From the NCBI GenBank assembly GCA_030068075.1, contig CM057832.1, positions 80,136,502 to 80,200,501 of the forward strand: a stretch of 64,000 nucleotides of DNA. Reading direction: 5' to 3'. Positions 46,901-60,280 of the stretch are shown here, piece by piece. How positions within the stretch are numbered: position 1 is the first letter of the stretch; the number at the start of each line of letters is the position of its first letter. The notes under the pieces are model-generated. The model made no database searches. It was not told the origin of the DNA and was given only the letters and a program-made list of their open reading frames with translations. The DNA is from Paguma larvata (lineage: Eukaryota > Chordata > Mammalia > Carnivora > Viverridae). A program made the translations under genes and the position numbers.

Positions 46901-47799
46901 CAGAAATACCACATGATTCAATAGTTCCATTACTGGATATTCACCAAAAGAAAATGGAAACACTAGTTCGAAAAGACACCTGCACCCCTGTGTTTATTTA
47001 GTGCAGCGTTCTTCACAATACGCTAGGTACGGAAGCACCAAGTGTCCACTGAAAGATGAACGGACGAGAAAGACACATACGTGTGCACACTTGATGAAAT
47101 GTTACGCAGCCACAGAAGGGAGGAGATAACACCTTATGACAACATAGATGGACCTAATGGGTATGATGCAAAGTGAAACTAAGTCAGAGAAAGACAGATA
47201 CGGTATGATTTCGTTCATAGGTGAAGTTAAGAAAAAAAGAATAAACAAAACAGAACTCATGATTGCTAGGGAGAAGGGGTAGGGGGATGGGCACATGGGG
47301 GGAGGGGCGGGGCAGACACAGGCTTCCAGCTGTGGGACAAACAGGTCATGAGAACAAAAGGCACAGCACAGGAAACAGAGTCCACGGTGTCGTGATAGCA
47401 TTGGAAGGTGACAGATGGCAGGTACACTTGTGAGCATGGCAAATGTTTAAACGTGTCCAATTGCTACGCTGTACACTTGAAACGAGTGTAACATTGTGTG
47501 TCAGCTACGATCAAATAAAAAAAAATTTTTTTAAAGAAATGATACTTGAACATGGATGGCAGAAGGGGAGTTCCAGGCAGAAGTGGAAAAAATCTGAGCA
47601 TCTTTTAGGGGGTAGAGTCCAGCTGTCATCCCTCTACAGACAATTCCTAAAATCCTTTCTTTAGGCCAAACTTACTTCTAAGCTCCAGCCCTGTGTATTT
47701 GCAATCGGGTTCTGGACATTCCGAAACTTTTATGCAACTGCCTTGCTGTAACCGTAAACGCTAATTTTCCTCCCAAAGCAGTTCTTTCCCCTACTTCTC

Positions 47800-48440
47800 C
47801 CTTTGGTTCGAAATCATTTTGATGTGGGTTTCAGACTCCCTGACTCCTCCTTTTATTAAGCCGCCCAGTCCTGCAGCTTCTATAATCGGAACATTCCTTC
47901 GTGCTAACGCTCTGATTTCAACTTCTCTTTCTTCCATCTTCCCATCTAGTCTGGACCCCCCCTCGCTTGACCAGGTCAAAAGCCTTCGGTCTCTCACCAT
48001 CACTCAGGTAACACTGAAGGTCCTGGTGACTGTGGCCCCAGCCACCTCTGCTTGTCAAGTCTGTATAGAGATGTCTTCCAGGCTGGTCAAGCTGAAATCC
48101 CTCAGTTACCCATCACTGTGCCCTAAGGATGTAACCCGGATAGTGTCGCTCATGCTGTTTCTCCTGCAAGGTCCTTACTACCTTTTTAAATCTTCCTGGC
48201 TCTTCAAACCCTATCTCAACTCTTTCCTTTCTGAAAATCATACTCACGATCTCCATAAAACATTGAGAACACATCCCCTCTCTGAAAAATGAAGCACCTA
48301 TCAGGGCCCCTCTATGGAATCACACTTGGGTGTACCTGTATTTTTCCTATCATACATACCAGACTGTTCTGCCCCCACAGGCTTATTTTCTGTTCCCTGA
48401 TATGCACCCTGATCATAGCAGAAATGTGTATTTTTATACT
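47800..48440 (+). repeat. Possible L2-like region
   Basis: The order of phrases around TCTCACCATCACTCAGGTAA, TGTGGCCCCAGCCACCTCTG and CTTCCTGGCTCTTCAAACCC resembles decayed L2. The 157-codon open frame here is not supported as a gene. Confidence 0.4.
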
Positions 48441-49108
48441 GCTCTCCATGTGAGCAAGCAAAAGAAAACCAAAATATTCAGCAAGAATCTATAGCACTAC
48501 TACATCTTCCATCGCAAATATAAGGATTAGATATTGGGTTTCAAGATAATAACGCTTGTGAAAAATCTTCAGTGCTGGAAGTGCTTACTGTGATTACGGG
48601 CTCTGTGTTGTCAGAAGAATTAAGATAACAGTGTTTTCACACCTACCCACACCAGAGGTATCCATAAACACTGTGTCAAGGGCAAAAACCAGGCTGTTAT
48701 TTACAGAGACTTTTAATTTACTGATTAGTAGGCACGCAGTGAAAGGGCAGATACAACGCAAGATTATTTTGCTAGAAGTCAGGCGGAGCTTGGAGTCTAG
48801 TAGGAGTATCATTTTTAGGACATCTTTGCAAAGAGAAAACGTCACAGGGAGAGTCAGCTTAAAGGAGTTAAACCATCCAGGCATGCTTGGTGTTGACTCT
48901 AAGATGGAGGTTTGCTCTAAACCACATCTCAGGGTCTGCTTAGCTTTTCTGTCCTCTGTTTCTCCACTTTTCCAATCTGTCTGTACAGATATGAATCTAA
49001 GCTGGTATAAGACTGAGAAAGGATAATCATTGGATGAGTCCAAAAGACCTTTTGAAAAACAGCCACATTTACAAAAGGGCACCGAGCACCAAAGGCTTTA
49101 GAGCGGCA
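48441..49108. other. Unassigned intronic DNA
   Basis: Long open frames occur on both strands (48594-49082 minus, 48631-49026 plus) without recognisable domains; they mirror each other and look fortuitous or from an old unrecognised repeat. Confidence 0.4.
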
Positions 49109-49272
49109 GGGGTGCCTGGGTGGCTCAGGTCTCATGGTTGGTGAGATCCAGCCCCGAATTGGCCGCTTGGGATTCTCTCTCTCCCTCTCTCTCTGCCCTC
49201 CCCAACTCGTGTGCACATGTGCACGCATGTGCTCTCTCAAAATAAATAAACAAAACAAAACAAAAAAAAAAA
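49109..49272 (+). repeat. CAN-SINE, internally deleted
   Basis: The head GGGGTGCCTGGGTGGCTCAG joins directly to GTCTCATGGTTGGTGAG, so about 25 bases are missing. The tail is intact. Confidence 0.9.
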
Positions 49273-49599
49273 CAGTGGCAAAGACAATGCAACTTGAGTA
49301 ATATGTCAGTGATATCTTATGGAAAATGGAGAAGTTCGGGATTCTAGGAGTAAAAGAAATGGATAATCAGATCTTAGGCAAGCAAGGTTTCTAGTTATTT
49401 CCCATGTCACGGGGTTCTTATGGAAATTAGTCCATTCAATTAATATTTTAATGAGTACTTACTATCTGGTAGATACTCTCTTGTTTAGAAATTCTTTGAG
49501 CATTCTGGCTACTGCATGGAAGAATGAGAGCGTCACCATTTCACAACCCCTAAGGAACGAAGGGGTCCAATCAGTGGTCACAGCAGCTGCTAATATCAT

Positions 49600-50375
49600 G
49601 GAAAGAAAGGAATTCTGACATTATGTGTCTCCTGATGGGAGGAAACAACTCCAAAAATAAAGTCAAACCGAACTTTGACCAAACCTGTAGATCCAACAAC
49701 CAATCTACAGGGAAAACAGGGGACCGATGCACATGTTAAAAGAAACTATGAGGATGTCATCAGCAAAATCTGAACTAACAGATAAACAAACCAATTTCTT
49801 CAACAAATATCTTCACAATGAATAAACAAGTGAGGGGGTCAGGGCGGGGGGGGGGCGCGTACTTAACAAGTAGACCATATTTAAATCCTAATCCAAACCA
49901 ACCAAACTGTTTCCGAAACAATTAGATTTCAGGGGCACCTGGGTAGCTCAACTGGTTAAATGTCCGACTCTTGATCTCAGTTCAGGTCTTGGTCTCAGGA
50001 TCATGAGTTGAAGCCCCATGTTGGGCTCCATGCTGGGCGTGGAGCCCACTTTAAAAAAAAAAAGAAATTTGAACACTGACAAGAATTAATTTTGTAAATG
50101 TATGATAATGGAATTATAGTTGTTTTTTTTTTGTTGTTGTTAAAGGAGTCTTTAGTGTTTAGGGATTCTTAATATTTGAGTCAAATAGTGGGATACCCAG
50201 AATGTGCCTCAAACTCTGTGGGGGCAAGGGGGCGGTGAGATGAGACAAGACTGGCCAGGAGGTGAAAATTCCGGAAACTGGGTACAGGGCACATGGTGGT
50301 TCTTCATGCTGTTCCATCCCCTTCTGTGTGTTTTTGAATTTTTCAAAAATAAAGTTTAATTTAGTGAAGTGCTCA
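49600..50375 (+). repeat. Ancient poly-A-ended repeat, family not assigned
   Basis: GAACACTGACAAGAATTAAT, TGATAATGGAATTATAGTTG and the end TTTTTCAAAAATAAAGTTTA resemble a common old mammalian repeat. The SINE at 49932 interrupts it. Confidence 0.4.
49932..50063 (+). repeat. Older short CAN-SINE
   Basis: GGGGCACCTGGGTAGCTCAA, ATCATGAGTTGAAGCCCC and a direct poly-A; no CT tract. Confidence 0.85.
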
Positions 50376-50389
50376 GGTGAAATGCATTT

Positions 50390-50565
50390 TATTTTTTATT
50401 TATTTTTGAGAGAGAGAGAGAGAGAGAGAGCACACACAAGTGGGGGAAGGGCAGAGAGAGAGGGAGAGAGAGAATCCTGACATGGGGCTCGAACCCACGA
50501 ACCGTGAGATGATGACTTGAGCCAAAGTCGGGTGCTTAACCAACTGAGCCACCCAGGCACCCCTG
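50390..50565 (-). repeat. CAN-SINE
   Basis: The duplication TGAAATGCATTT flanks it (50378-50389; 50568-50579). Confidence 0.95.
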
Positions 50566-50579
50566 GATGAAATGCATTT

Positions 50580-53500
50580 ATATTCCATTTGGACTTAGCT
50601 TACTACTATCTCTGCTGGTGGCAGGTAGAGAGGGCACAAAGATGAAAATTAATTATCTGGGATTTTATCTAAGGTGGTTAAAGCAGGAAACTTGCTATGT
50701 TGGATCCTCACCTCACCTGCTCACGCACCGATGGAAGATCTAAGGAATAACCAAGTCAGCAAAATGTGGAGCCGACAGGAAAATGTCTCGAAGGCCCTGA
50801 GTGACTTTCCCACCTGGCCTGCAGTCTAGTGCTTGAAGAAAGGATACACGATTGGCAAAAACACGGGTGTGAATTTCCACAAGACCACTCAAAAGAGTCT
50901 CCGCGGCTTCTACACAAGGAGACGTTCCTGGACACACTGGTTTAGGGAAAAATCAATCCAAGGATCTGTCGTTCCGTGCAAAGTAGGTCCCCTGGCGTAT
51001 GGCTTCTGAAATACTTGTATGTGCAAGTCAGTTAAAGCTGAACACTGCCTTTTAAATTTAATTTAATTTCCTCAATAAGGCTCGGAGTGTGCTTGGCTAA
51101 TATAATAAAAAGAAGAAAATGGGCTGTGACAAGCTATACAATTTTGGCTGGGAAAGCAGACTGAAATCAATATTCAATCCTGAGCCTGTGGATGGTAATA
51201 ATGTGGTTTTCAGTGTGTCTAATGCAGTGATTTAGACTTCTGGGCTGGACTTGATTAACATGTACCGCTGCCTTCTGTGCTCACTAGAAAAGCTTGCGAT
51301 AAAGTATATTTTACAGGCATCCGAAATAGCCATTTACCATTTTAAAAGATGATATATGACCACATACACAGTCGTATATATACATCAGCTTCTATATTGG
51401 GCGAATATGGGTATTTTTTTCCTTGTTGATACTTTGTTTCTACAAATAAAGACGCCTTAACAAATTATTTTGTAAACACATTTAAAAGTAATGTATTAAA
51501 ATTGCCAAGTCTTTCTGATGATGTATCTTCTGGGCATTGGGCCAGCTGTTCAGCGCGGCTCGCAAGCCACACACCTACTTCAGTGAATGAGGTAAGGTTC
51601 CCGGATCTTCATCATCAGCTTCTATCGTCTTCCTCTTTTCTGGGTAAAGGGGGTAAAAGTACCCCCACCCTCCCTCTCTCGGCTCGCTCTAATGGACAAA
51701 GTGAGGAGAGAAAAACGGGAGTATCTGTCGCCATAAATAAGCACTTGACGGTTGGATTTAAACCATAAACTCTTTTCTTAAAGGTAAGGACCACAGTCTA
51801 TTCATTTTGTTTTCGTACCTCCCACAGACTTCACACAGAGCACGAAGTCAAAACGATGTGCTGAATGGCATGTGATTAGTTCAGTAGGAAGGTGATGGGG
51901 GATTTGTCACAGGAGGTTCCTGTGCAGGTCTGAAGCCAGAGAAATCAAGCCAACCCACGCTCTGAGCTCGCACGAGCTTCCACAGGGCAGGACGAGTCTT
52001 GGGTTTGGGGAAGTCACCCCTGGCACTGAGCAACTCACAGCTCAAAAGAGTAGCAAGGGCATACTTAGAGGGTGAATTTTGAGACGTGACAGAAAACCTT
52101 GGAAGTAACAGAAAGTCTTTGGGGTCTTGACGTATTATAATTAATTTCTAAAAGAGTAACACGTACATGGTCAAAATTAGAGAACGGATAAGAGGGTGGC
52201 TCAATGCCACATTCCACGTAGCCTGAGTGTGATGATTTGAGAGAGAAAAACAAAATCTAGAAAGTTAAGGAGCCTGTGGCAATGTTCTTGGCTCTATGTG
52301 TCCCCAAGTAATTGAAACCCTAACATGTCCAAAGGTGTTTAGCTAAAAAGATGGAGGAATCCGAGAGGGATGGTTTACACCAGCCCTGAGAGAGCGAGTT
52401 CAACTTCGAACAAGGAGAATATTTAAGTTGAGAGGTGACCAAACGAGAAGAGATGGAAATATGATTGATTTGTAAGTTTCCATTTGTGGAGGTGGATTCT
52501 AGTGAGCAAGTGTGGTGGAAAATGAACAAAAATCTACTTCCCCCTGCGCACCTGAGTGCGGAAAAGGAAATCTGCAACCCGGGATCACTGCTCTCGTTGT
52601 TCCGTGAAGATTAGGCTGTTGCCGTTCCCCCCACCCCCCCTGAAATTGCTGACAGTCTAGAAAAAAGGTGGGGAGCTCTTTCGGAGAGAGGACCATCAAG
52701 GATGCGTCATCTCTGTCTCCTGAGGATGCCCGCCCCTGACTGCAGCCAGATTAGCAGGTGCTTGAGAACCGGTGAACACGGTATGGCATCCGGCACAGTC
52801 TGTTTTGGAAACAGCTGGAGCCGACTGAACGCGGACAAAGGGGCAAAGCTTACGCAGGAGGTCTTCGCGTGGAGAAACGAACGGAGACAGTTAATGAGAC
52901 ACGGACTCCAGGCAGGCTCACATTCACCTTGGGCGAGGATATTTAATACCTGTTTTAACTTCCCCGCATCGTGAAGAGCTATGGACAGCCGACGTGTCCA
53001 GGGGCAAACGCGCCCCCTCTTGCAGTAGTTTTTGGAAGCAAACACGTAGGAGAGGGCACAGATGTGTCCTTCTGAGATAAAAAGTTGAAATTTAATACAT
53101 AGGTTCATTAATAACAGATTGTTCTTGGCCACCTCACTCTTGTGGGGGAGGCAGAAATTCCTCACCATCCAGGAGGGCAGAATTGCACGGGATGAAAGTG
53201 AGAAGAGTTCTCCTTGCCTGATCAAAGCCCTGCATTAAAAAAACGTCTTTGAAGGAAGAACACTGGTGACATCAAAGGAACATTCGCTTGCAGGGGAGGG
53301 GGCCAGATAAAAAGCGTGGACTGATGCTTACAGGGATGAACAGCTATTTGTGTGAGCCAAAGCCTCTCGGGAAGCCAGTATGTGGTTGTCTTCTCGGGAA
53401 GCGCTGGAACCAGTATGTGGCCCAGGAAGGAGCCCGCCTTTTGCAAGGTAGTTGCATAGGGCCCGTTCCAGCAGCAGTGCGGGGACTCGGCACTGATGTC

Positions 53501-53640
53501 AAGTGAATAAAATAAATCCCTGTTAAAATCACTCTGATTCCCCTTTCACAAGTGTTTCCACTTGCGGGAGTTGAAGGCTTCTGGGAGAAAGACAAGATCA
53601 CGTGTGACAGGGGCACAGCAGGCTAGGTAACATGCCACGA
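50580..53640. other. Long SINE-free stretch, part 1
   Basis: No lineage-specific repeat is seen. 51000-51480 is AT-rich with several TAAT-type motifs and looks unique. 52707-53225 has a 172-codon minus-strand frame with no recognisable domain, which I do not call as a gene. Confidence 0.45.
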
Positions 53641-54120
53641 GATGGTTCTGAGGCATTTCCTGAACTTCAGAACGTTTTCCCAGACCCTGGAAACTCTCAA
53701 ACACTCCTTCGGTCTCTGCAACTCTATCCATCACCAAATTCCAGAAGTTTCTCCTCAGCTACAGAGCTCCTCAGCGCCATTTCAGAAGCCACTAGGGTTT
53801 GCTGCCCTCCTCTGAGTCGGGGGTTGACAGTCTTGCTCTATTTCACATGGTCATCCAGGTGACTGACTCCCGCTGGCGTCCACAGCCGGATCCACACTGG
53901 CCAACCTCAAAGGCTTTCCAGACCCATCTGCAAAGGCAGAGTTGCTACCGTCCTGCCCCCCGCTCAGGTCATTTCCCCTTCCTGCTGCGGCTCTCCTCTG
54001 GCTTCCCGGGGTTCCCAGTGGGGACGTTTCTTTCTCTCTCCTTCCTTCTCTCAGATATTTTGTGAGTCCTTCCGTTTGGGAACCTACACCGACCTTACCT
54101 CGACATTTATGGTCAACTAC
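53640..54120 (+). repeat. Possible L2-like region
   Basis: The phrases TCCAGACCCATCTGCAAAGG and the pyrimidine-rich text around 53690-54060 resemble decayed L2. This is a weak call. Confidence 0.35.
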
Positions 54121-56170
54121 AAAATCAAAGACAGGTAGGTTCTTTTCACACCAGAACAGAAAACTCTAACACACTAGAGATGGCATCATTCCATTTCACA
54201 AGCCCAAGGATTTCAGCTTCCGTTAGGTTGAACGGGTGTATATTTATATTTCTGTGTGACAAGTTCCTTAAAATGAAAGCTGGTTAGACACAGCACCACG
54301 ACCGCCACACCTCAGGGGATACTTAAATTCTCTAATTTTAGGCGATCTTTTAGGCAACGGAAAAGGAGTTTACTTAGGGGCAAGGAAGATAGTTTCAGCC
54401 TCCTATTTCTCTTCTTTCTGTAGAAATTTTTATAAGGCTCCATTTGGCTTGATGGCAGGGTTAAAACAAACCCTGGCTTGATAATCCCGCCATTTCTGCC
54501 TGTAGTTGAGGAACATTCTTGAAAGCTGCTCGCACAGGATCCAACAGCACATCTAGAGCCTTGTCTCCCTCTCCACAGGAGGTGAAAAGCAATCTTTGTA
54601 AAACCATCCACTTCACTGTAACCGTCACGTTTCGCAGAAAGAAGTCCTTCTTTTCAGCGAAGCAGATTTCATACACACGCAGGCTGGTAATGGTTGGGAA
54701 GCCTTAATGGGCTCGATCATGCTTTCCATTAAACTTTTAAAATTAAATGCTTGGGTTCCTAATTTTATTTTGTGTTCCTCAGTTACTGTTTTCCTCTCTC
54801 CCTCCTTTGGTGAGGAAGGTCACAGAGTAACTCACTGCCCTGTCCAAACCGAGTTCTCTGCTTTGATAGTCTTTTCTCTGTAGCACCCTTCCCATCAGCT
54901 CCTTGTCGGGGCCGGAAAACCGTCACGGGACGCTTGTAGTCTGTCCGCTTCGAACCTGTGTTGGGACTTAGTGTTTTCATTCTAGCAGATGCTCCCCTTT
55001 GGCACCTACAAGCTCCTTACGGAGAGCACATACAGGTCAGAGATGCCTGGGACCCAGCACGTGAGCTCTGGGGACCTGGGAGGTGTCACCTGGCCCGAGC
55101 CTCCATTTCTTCATATTAGAAAGGGAATCATGCCACTCGCTTATGTCACAGGGCCACTGTGAGGATCGATGAGAACCCACCCATAATGAACATCAAGCAA
55201 GTCCACCATCGATGTCAAAGGAACCAACCTGCAGACACGACGAGCCTTGGAAACGTGCCTGTACTGTCCAGGAGATGAGGTGTTAAGTACTGTTATCGTG
55301 TGCATGTAGTTTATGATGACATATTAAGGATGATGTGTTGTAAAGGCTAAGCGACTCTGGTAACTACACGTTATTTCTAAGATGCAGTCCTGCCTCCACC
55401 GAAAACTGGAACAGCGAGTTTTGCCAACTACTGAGAATTACTTGCCTGGCTCAAGTCGAGGAACCCCTGAGTTGGTAGACAGTCGAGGACAGCTACAGAA
55501 GAAAAACACCCATACAATATCATGACTTCTGTAGCTTCCCTGGAACCCTCTCGTACTGACCATTTTCCCCCTCTCTCACTGCCAACAGAAGCTCCCTGCC
55601 ATCATGCACCCGTGCCACGGCAGACCTGCGGCCACCAGCAAAAGCCTGCGCGGGCATCAACCCCTTCCCAGCGCTGATGAACGGGTGTATTGTTGTCTTA
55701 AATTGGGACGGCTGGAACAGACTGTCACCTCTAAGGCTTTCCCCAAAGACTGACATGGGGCCGACTGCTACTGTGTTAAGTGGTTAAAAGGGTAGCAAAA
55801 TGAGGTCAGACAGTTCCTGTTCTCCTAGAGGAGACTTTCGTGGGCAAGCAGCAGACACACACCCAAGGAATCACAAAATAATTTAGAAATACCAATGGCT
55901 ATCACATAGATTTAGATGAAGCCCTATGAGCATCCAAAGTCTGGAAGAAAGGCTTATTACTAGAAACACGCGCAGCCAAGTCCTGTGCCTCAGGCTTCTC
56001 CCTCTTAGGAAACACTTTCGATGGCATTAAGTCCCACAGACACGTGATTGGCCACTGAAATCAATCATAAGTTTCTCAGTTCCCTTTTTCGCCACTGTTT
56101 CCTCCGTCCCTGAACTGCTTCCTCATTGGATTTATCTTTTGTTTTGTTGGAGCATATACTCAGGTAATTT
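54121..56170. other. Mostly unique intronic DNA
   Basis: A probable MIR lies at about 55055-55205 (GAGCCTCCATTTCTTCATAT; AGGGCCACTGTGAGGATCGA). The rest shows nothing I can identify. Confidence 0.45.
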
Positions 56171-56179
56171 CTAAACACG

Positions 56180-57055
56180 AGACTTAAACACACACCTATC
56201 GGAAGAGCTAAAATGAAAACAATACGCAAGACGGCAGCTGCCGGAGAGAAAGAAAAGAAATGAGATCCCTCGTCCGCTGCTGGTGGGAACGTAACACGGT
56301 GCGGGCTCTCTGGGAAGGAGTCTGGCGGTTCCCACGGGACACAGCAAGTGCGCGTGCGCGCGACACTCCGGCCGGAGAAATGAACGATGCTTATGCAAAA
56401 CCTGCACGGAAACGCTCACAGCGGCTTTTCTGGCAACAATCAAACACCAGAGAAAAAGCCCAGGTACTTTGGCAGGTAAAGGGTGAAACGGTGGTTTGTC
56501 TGCACCATGAAATCTCACTCGGCAATGAGAAGGGGCGACTACGGATACACATGGCAACTTGGACGGGTAGCGAGGGCAGCGTGTGCAGAAAAACCAGTCT
56601 TGGAAGTTACACCCTGTATGACTTCATTTAGGTGGCATTCTGGAAATGACAAACTTATGGACAAAGAAAGCAGATGGGTGGTTGCCAGGGGTTGGGGGGA
56701 GGGAGGTGGCTCCGGTTGTGTCTAAAAGGGTAGTGTGAGGGACCGTTGTGAAGAACTGTTCCACGCCTAACTGTGGCCGTTAAGTCCATCTATATATGCA
56801 CGGAATTGCATAAAACCACAAATACATAGGCCCACACGCAGATACACAAAAGAGGGCATATAAAACGCGTCAGGTCTGAAAAAGGTCAGCAGACAGTACC
56901 GATGTCAATTTCCTGGTTTTAATGTCACACTAAAGTCACACGAGATGTTACCACTGTGGAAACCAGGTGTAGAGATATGAGATCTTTCTGTATTATTTTT
57001 TCCAACTACATGGGAATACACAATTATCTCAAAATAAAAATTTTTGTAAAAGAGG
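56180..57055 (+). repeat. Ancient L1 3' end, sense
   Basis: GGTGGTTGCCAGGGGTTGGG, CCGATGTCAATTTCCTGGTT, GAGATGTTACCACTGTGG and a final ATTATCTCAAAATAAAAATT match the old L1 3' UTR order. The frames within are remnants. Confidence 0.8.
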
Positions 57056-57580
57056 GTTTATAAGTAGAAACCTTTTTCAAGTCCTCGAGAACGCGATAAT
57101 GTCTTTATTCTCACAAGGAACTCTGGCTTGGCTAGGCATAGGCATCGAGGTCCAAAATTATTTTCTCTCAGACTAGAGCATGGAAAGCACTGTTCCACTC
57201 TTTCCCAGGGACTTTCGGGACTCCTTTCAGCTCAAACAACCTGATTCTAGGAGTTGGTTTTATTTATTTGTTCACTGATGTTGACTTTGCTTTGTGTTTA
57301 TATTCCAATAGTATCAAAATAATAATAGCGTACAGAGCAAATCAAATACATCATGGGATTCGAGTGTTTGTAAAACATAATTTGAAAGAGAGTGAATTTA
57401 TTTATGCCTTTTTTTTTTGGCAAGTAATCTTTCAAGATATGGTACAGAGATATGGAGTTGATGATATTCCTGTACCTAACAGAAATAAGGTCTTTATAGA
57501 AGTCCATATAGATCCCTTCTTAGCTTCTTATATAGTCCTTCTTACATATATAAAAGAGGAATAAGCATTTTTTCCTCTTT

Positions 57581-57812
57581 TTTTATTTAAAAAATTATTT
57601 TAAACAAAAAAAAATGTTTATTTTTGAGACAGAGATACAGAGTATGAACTGGGGAGGGGCAGAGAAAGAGAGAGAGACACAGAATCCGAAGCAGGCTCCA
57701 GGCTCTGAGCTGTCAGCACAGAGCCTGACGCGGGGCTCGAACTCATGAACCTCAAGATCATGGCCTGAGCCGAAGTCAGACACTCAACCGACTAAAGCCA
57801 CCCAGGCGCCCC
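57581..57812 (-). repeat. CAN-SINE
   Basis: A perfect 17-bp duplication AGCATTTTTTCCTCTTT flanks it (57564-57580; 57813-57829). Confidence 0.97.
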
Positions 57813-57829
57813 AGCATTTTTTCCTCTTT

Positions 57830-58980
57830 AATGGTAACTGGGAAGGCAACCGATATAAAAAAGAAAGAAAAAACTGTCTACGCTAAGTGCAAAAACTTAA
57901 TGCTGAACAAAATTATAGCTGAGGGCTGAGCACTAGCCATGAGGCTAAATTAAGTCGCGTAGAAAATAAGCTACTTGGTAACCCACGCGAACATGCCCGT
58001 AGCTGAGAAGAGTCCGATTTACAGGCTTAGAGCCACGCATAGTTAGAAAGACAGACCCCACCCTACACATCAAGAAGGCTCAGTACTCTTAAGACCGGTT
58101 TCATTAAATTCTGAAAACCTATTAATATTTATGGTGACAGACATTTGTGTGAAAAAAGAAAACTGGTTCCAGACCATTTAAAAATTAATAACTTTGCCGC
58201 TCAACAAAAAATGATAATAAATGTAAAATAAGTCATTTGGGTCATTAATGACCAAGACTGTGCCTGACAGGCCTCCCACTTGAAGGAATAAGAAATATTT
58301 GGATTATAAACACGAGTTCTCGCTAATATACTGTGCAACGATGTCATTTCCTCAGAGTTATCAATAAATATTGTGGCATGTAATAATTTATCAAGTTAAT
58401 TAAAGGATATGGGACTATTTAGATTTTTCATAGAGAAGCTGTGTCAGAGAAGAAATAATTACAGTAAATTAAAAATGAATGTAGAAATAGCTCCTAATTA
58501 TTCTTCCAAAATGAACACCTACATTTCAAGAGTTTTTTTTACATAATCTTGTAATATGGACTGAGTATATATAATAAGCCAGCTAACACACCTGCAGAGA
58601 AGTATAAGGAATGAGCTTTGGCCTTTGAGACATTTACAATCTAGCTGGGCAGATAATATATACGCCTAAAGGAGATGGGTCAGGATTAAATAAAGTCTAA
58701 GACTTCTCCGATATTGTCTCTATGAAAACAGAATTGAAAGGTAAATATACTTTTGTTACACAAACAGCTTAATACAGGGACACTCGGTACCCCGACTGTG
58801 ATTCAAAATGGAGACCACTCGCGTTATTACATTACACTGTCAATGACCATGTGGCAGACGTGACAGTGAAAGTGGATCCTTCCTCCTCAACAGGCAGAAC
58901 TCAAAAACCAGCTGGATACACAAACGTCACCAAAGACGGCTTTTTCTTGGAGACGTACCCTGAATGTGTTTCTTTGTCAT
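57830..58980. other. AT-rich unique intronic DNA
   Basis: There are no recognisable repeats; several TTAATTA/TAATAATT motifs. It is a candidate for comparison across mammals but has no demonstrated role. Confidence 0.4.
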
Positions 58981-58984
58981 CACA

Positions 58985-59480
58985 TGGTTTCCTGTGCTTA
59001 TTCCTTTGTTCAAATACGTATCTCAGTAAATATTTACTAAGCATCGGGCAATGTAGATGCAAAGACAGATGAAGGGTTGATTCTCAGGCTCACAGACCTG
59101 CATGTGACTAAATAAACAGTGCATTAAGTCCCACAGAAGAGGTAAACCCAGGGTGCTTGGGAGCCACAGCATGGTGGTCTTGGAGGAAGTGATGCCGGTG
59201 ATCCTGCGGGGGGCAGGTGAGGGCTAGGTGAAGGGAAGCGGGCAAGAAGAGCCCAGCAGAGGGAGGCATGCGGGAAAAGCCCAGAACCTCACAGAATGTC
59301 CCGGAGATGGGAATGGCTGGGGAAGGAAGGGGCTCTGGATCGAGGTGAGAGAAGGCGAGAAGAGGGCTGCAGAAGCATCCGGAAAGGGTGCCAGGGGCCA
59401 GAGCAGGAAGGCTGTTAACGGCCCAAGCTAGGAAGAGTGGCCTTTGCTGCCCGGGCAGGCGGTCTTCTGACCACTTTGGC
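58985..59480 (-). repeat. MIR/L2-related region
   Basis: AAATATTTACTAAGCATCGG and GCAATGTAGATGCAAAGACA resemble the MIR/L2 tail; GGTCTTGGAGGAAGTGATGC and the text to about 59480 resemble antisense L2. The 179-codon minus-strand frame over this region is not supported as a gene. Confidence 0.45.
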
Positions 59481-60280
59481 CGCAGCACTTGGACGTGAGG
59501 AAGGCAGTGATACTGAAAAGGAGGAAAGAGGCTGTTGCCAAACTCCCAGGAATGAATCACCGGGGTCTCAATAACGGCCACGGCCGTGCAAAAAGAGAGG
59601 AGGGGGCAGATCCAAGAGTTACTTAGGAGGCCGACTGGATGGGACACGGTGACTTCCTGAGTCCGGAGGAAGAAGGGCCTCTCAGCTTATTTGTCACACG
59701 GGGATGGTTTGAATAAATCCTCCTTCCTGTTTTGGATATCAAGGGACCTATGATGTCCTGACAGCACGCTGCCGTCACGACTCGGAACCTGGGTCAAGCT
59801 CGCTTATGGGTGCAGAGGGCTGTCACAGCAGGCGGAGGGTGAGGCCCAGGGGGAGGAAATCCTTCCAGAAAGGGGACCTCATTGTTCACATGTCCATTTT
59901 CCCCAGACACGGCCAGTGAGGACCAGCAACATCGAGACTGGGGAGGACCCGGGAAGGGGCCCCCAGCAGTTTTGGGAAGACTCTGCCTGAATTGTACGGG
60001 AAGTAGGCTCAGCAGGACGGAAAGATGAAACACATTCAGTTTTCCAGGAGAGTTCCGAGGGGGCAAATGGGCTGTGTGGACGAGCCGGCCAGGGAGGCCA
60101 TCGCAAGGGGGTAGGCTTACAGACGGTACCCCCCTACCCGAGCTCGGACTGTGGAAGCCGGGGAAAGGGGAGAGAGTGGGGCTGCTCCAGGGAGGCCGGG
60201 AGGAAACGGCTCACTGGGGGATGAGGCACGCCAGGCCGCTTCTGGCACAGGAGACCGGAAGCATCCCTGACTGGGCATGA

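Larger units (their letters stand above)
45460..47533 (+). mobile_element. L1 insertion with 5' inversion, inactive, two nested SINEs
   Basis: The element is bounded by AAGAGATGATACTT (45445-45458) and AAGAAATGATACTT (47534-47547), a 13/14 target duplication. Positions 45460 to about 45500 read as antisense L1 (GGTTCCATACCAATTTTAGT); from about 45503 the sense ORF2 3' part and 3' UTR follow to a poly-A. The ORF2 portion has stops and frame breaks. SINEs at 46366 and 46691 interrupt it, as does a foreign patch at about 45797-45861. Confidence 0.9.

Noticed and set aside
52707..53225. A 172-codon minus-strand open frame
   Set aside because: It has no known domain, no sign of splicing context and ordinary non-coding composition; length alone is insufficient.
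59108..59647. A 179-codon minus-strand open frame
   Set aside because: It overlaps text resembling antisense L2 and lies in GC-rich DNA where stops are scarce.
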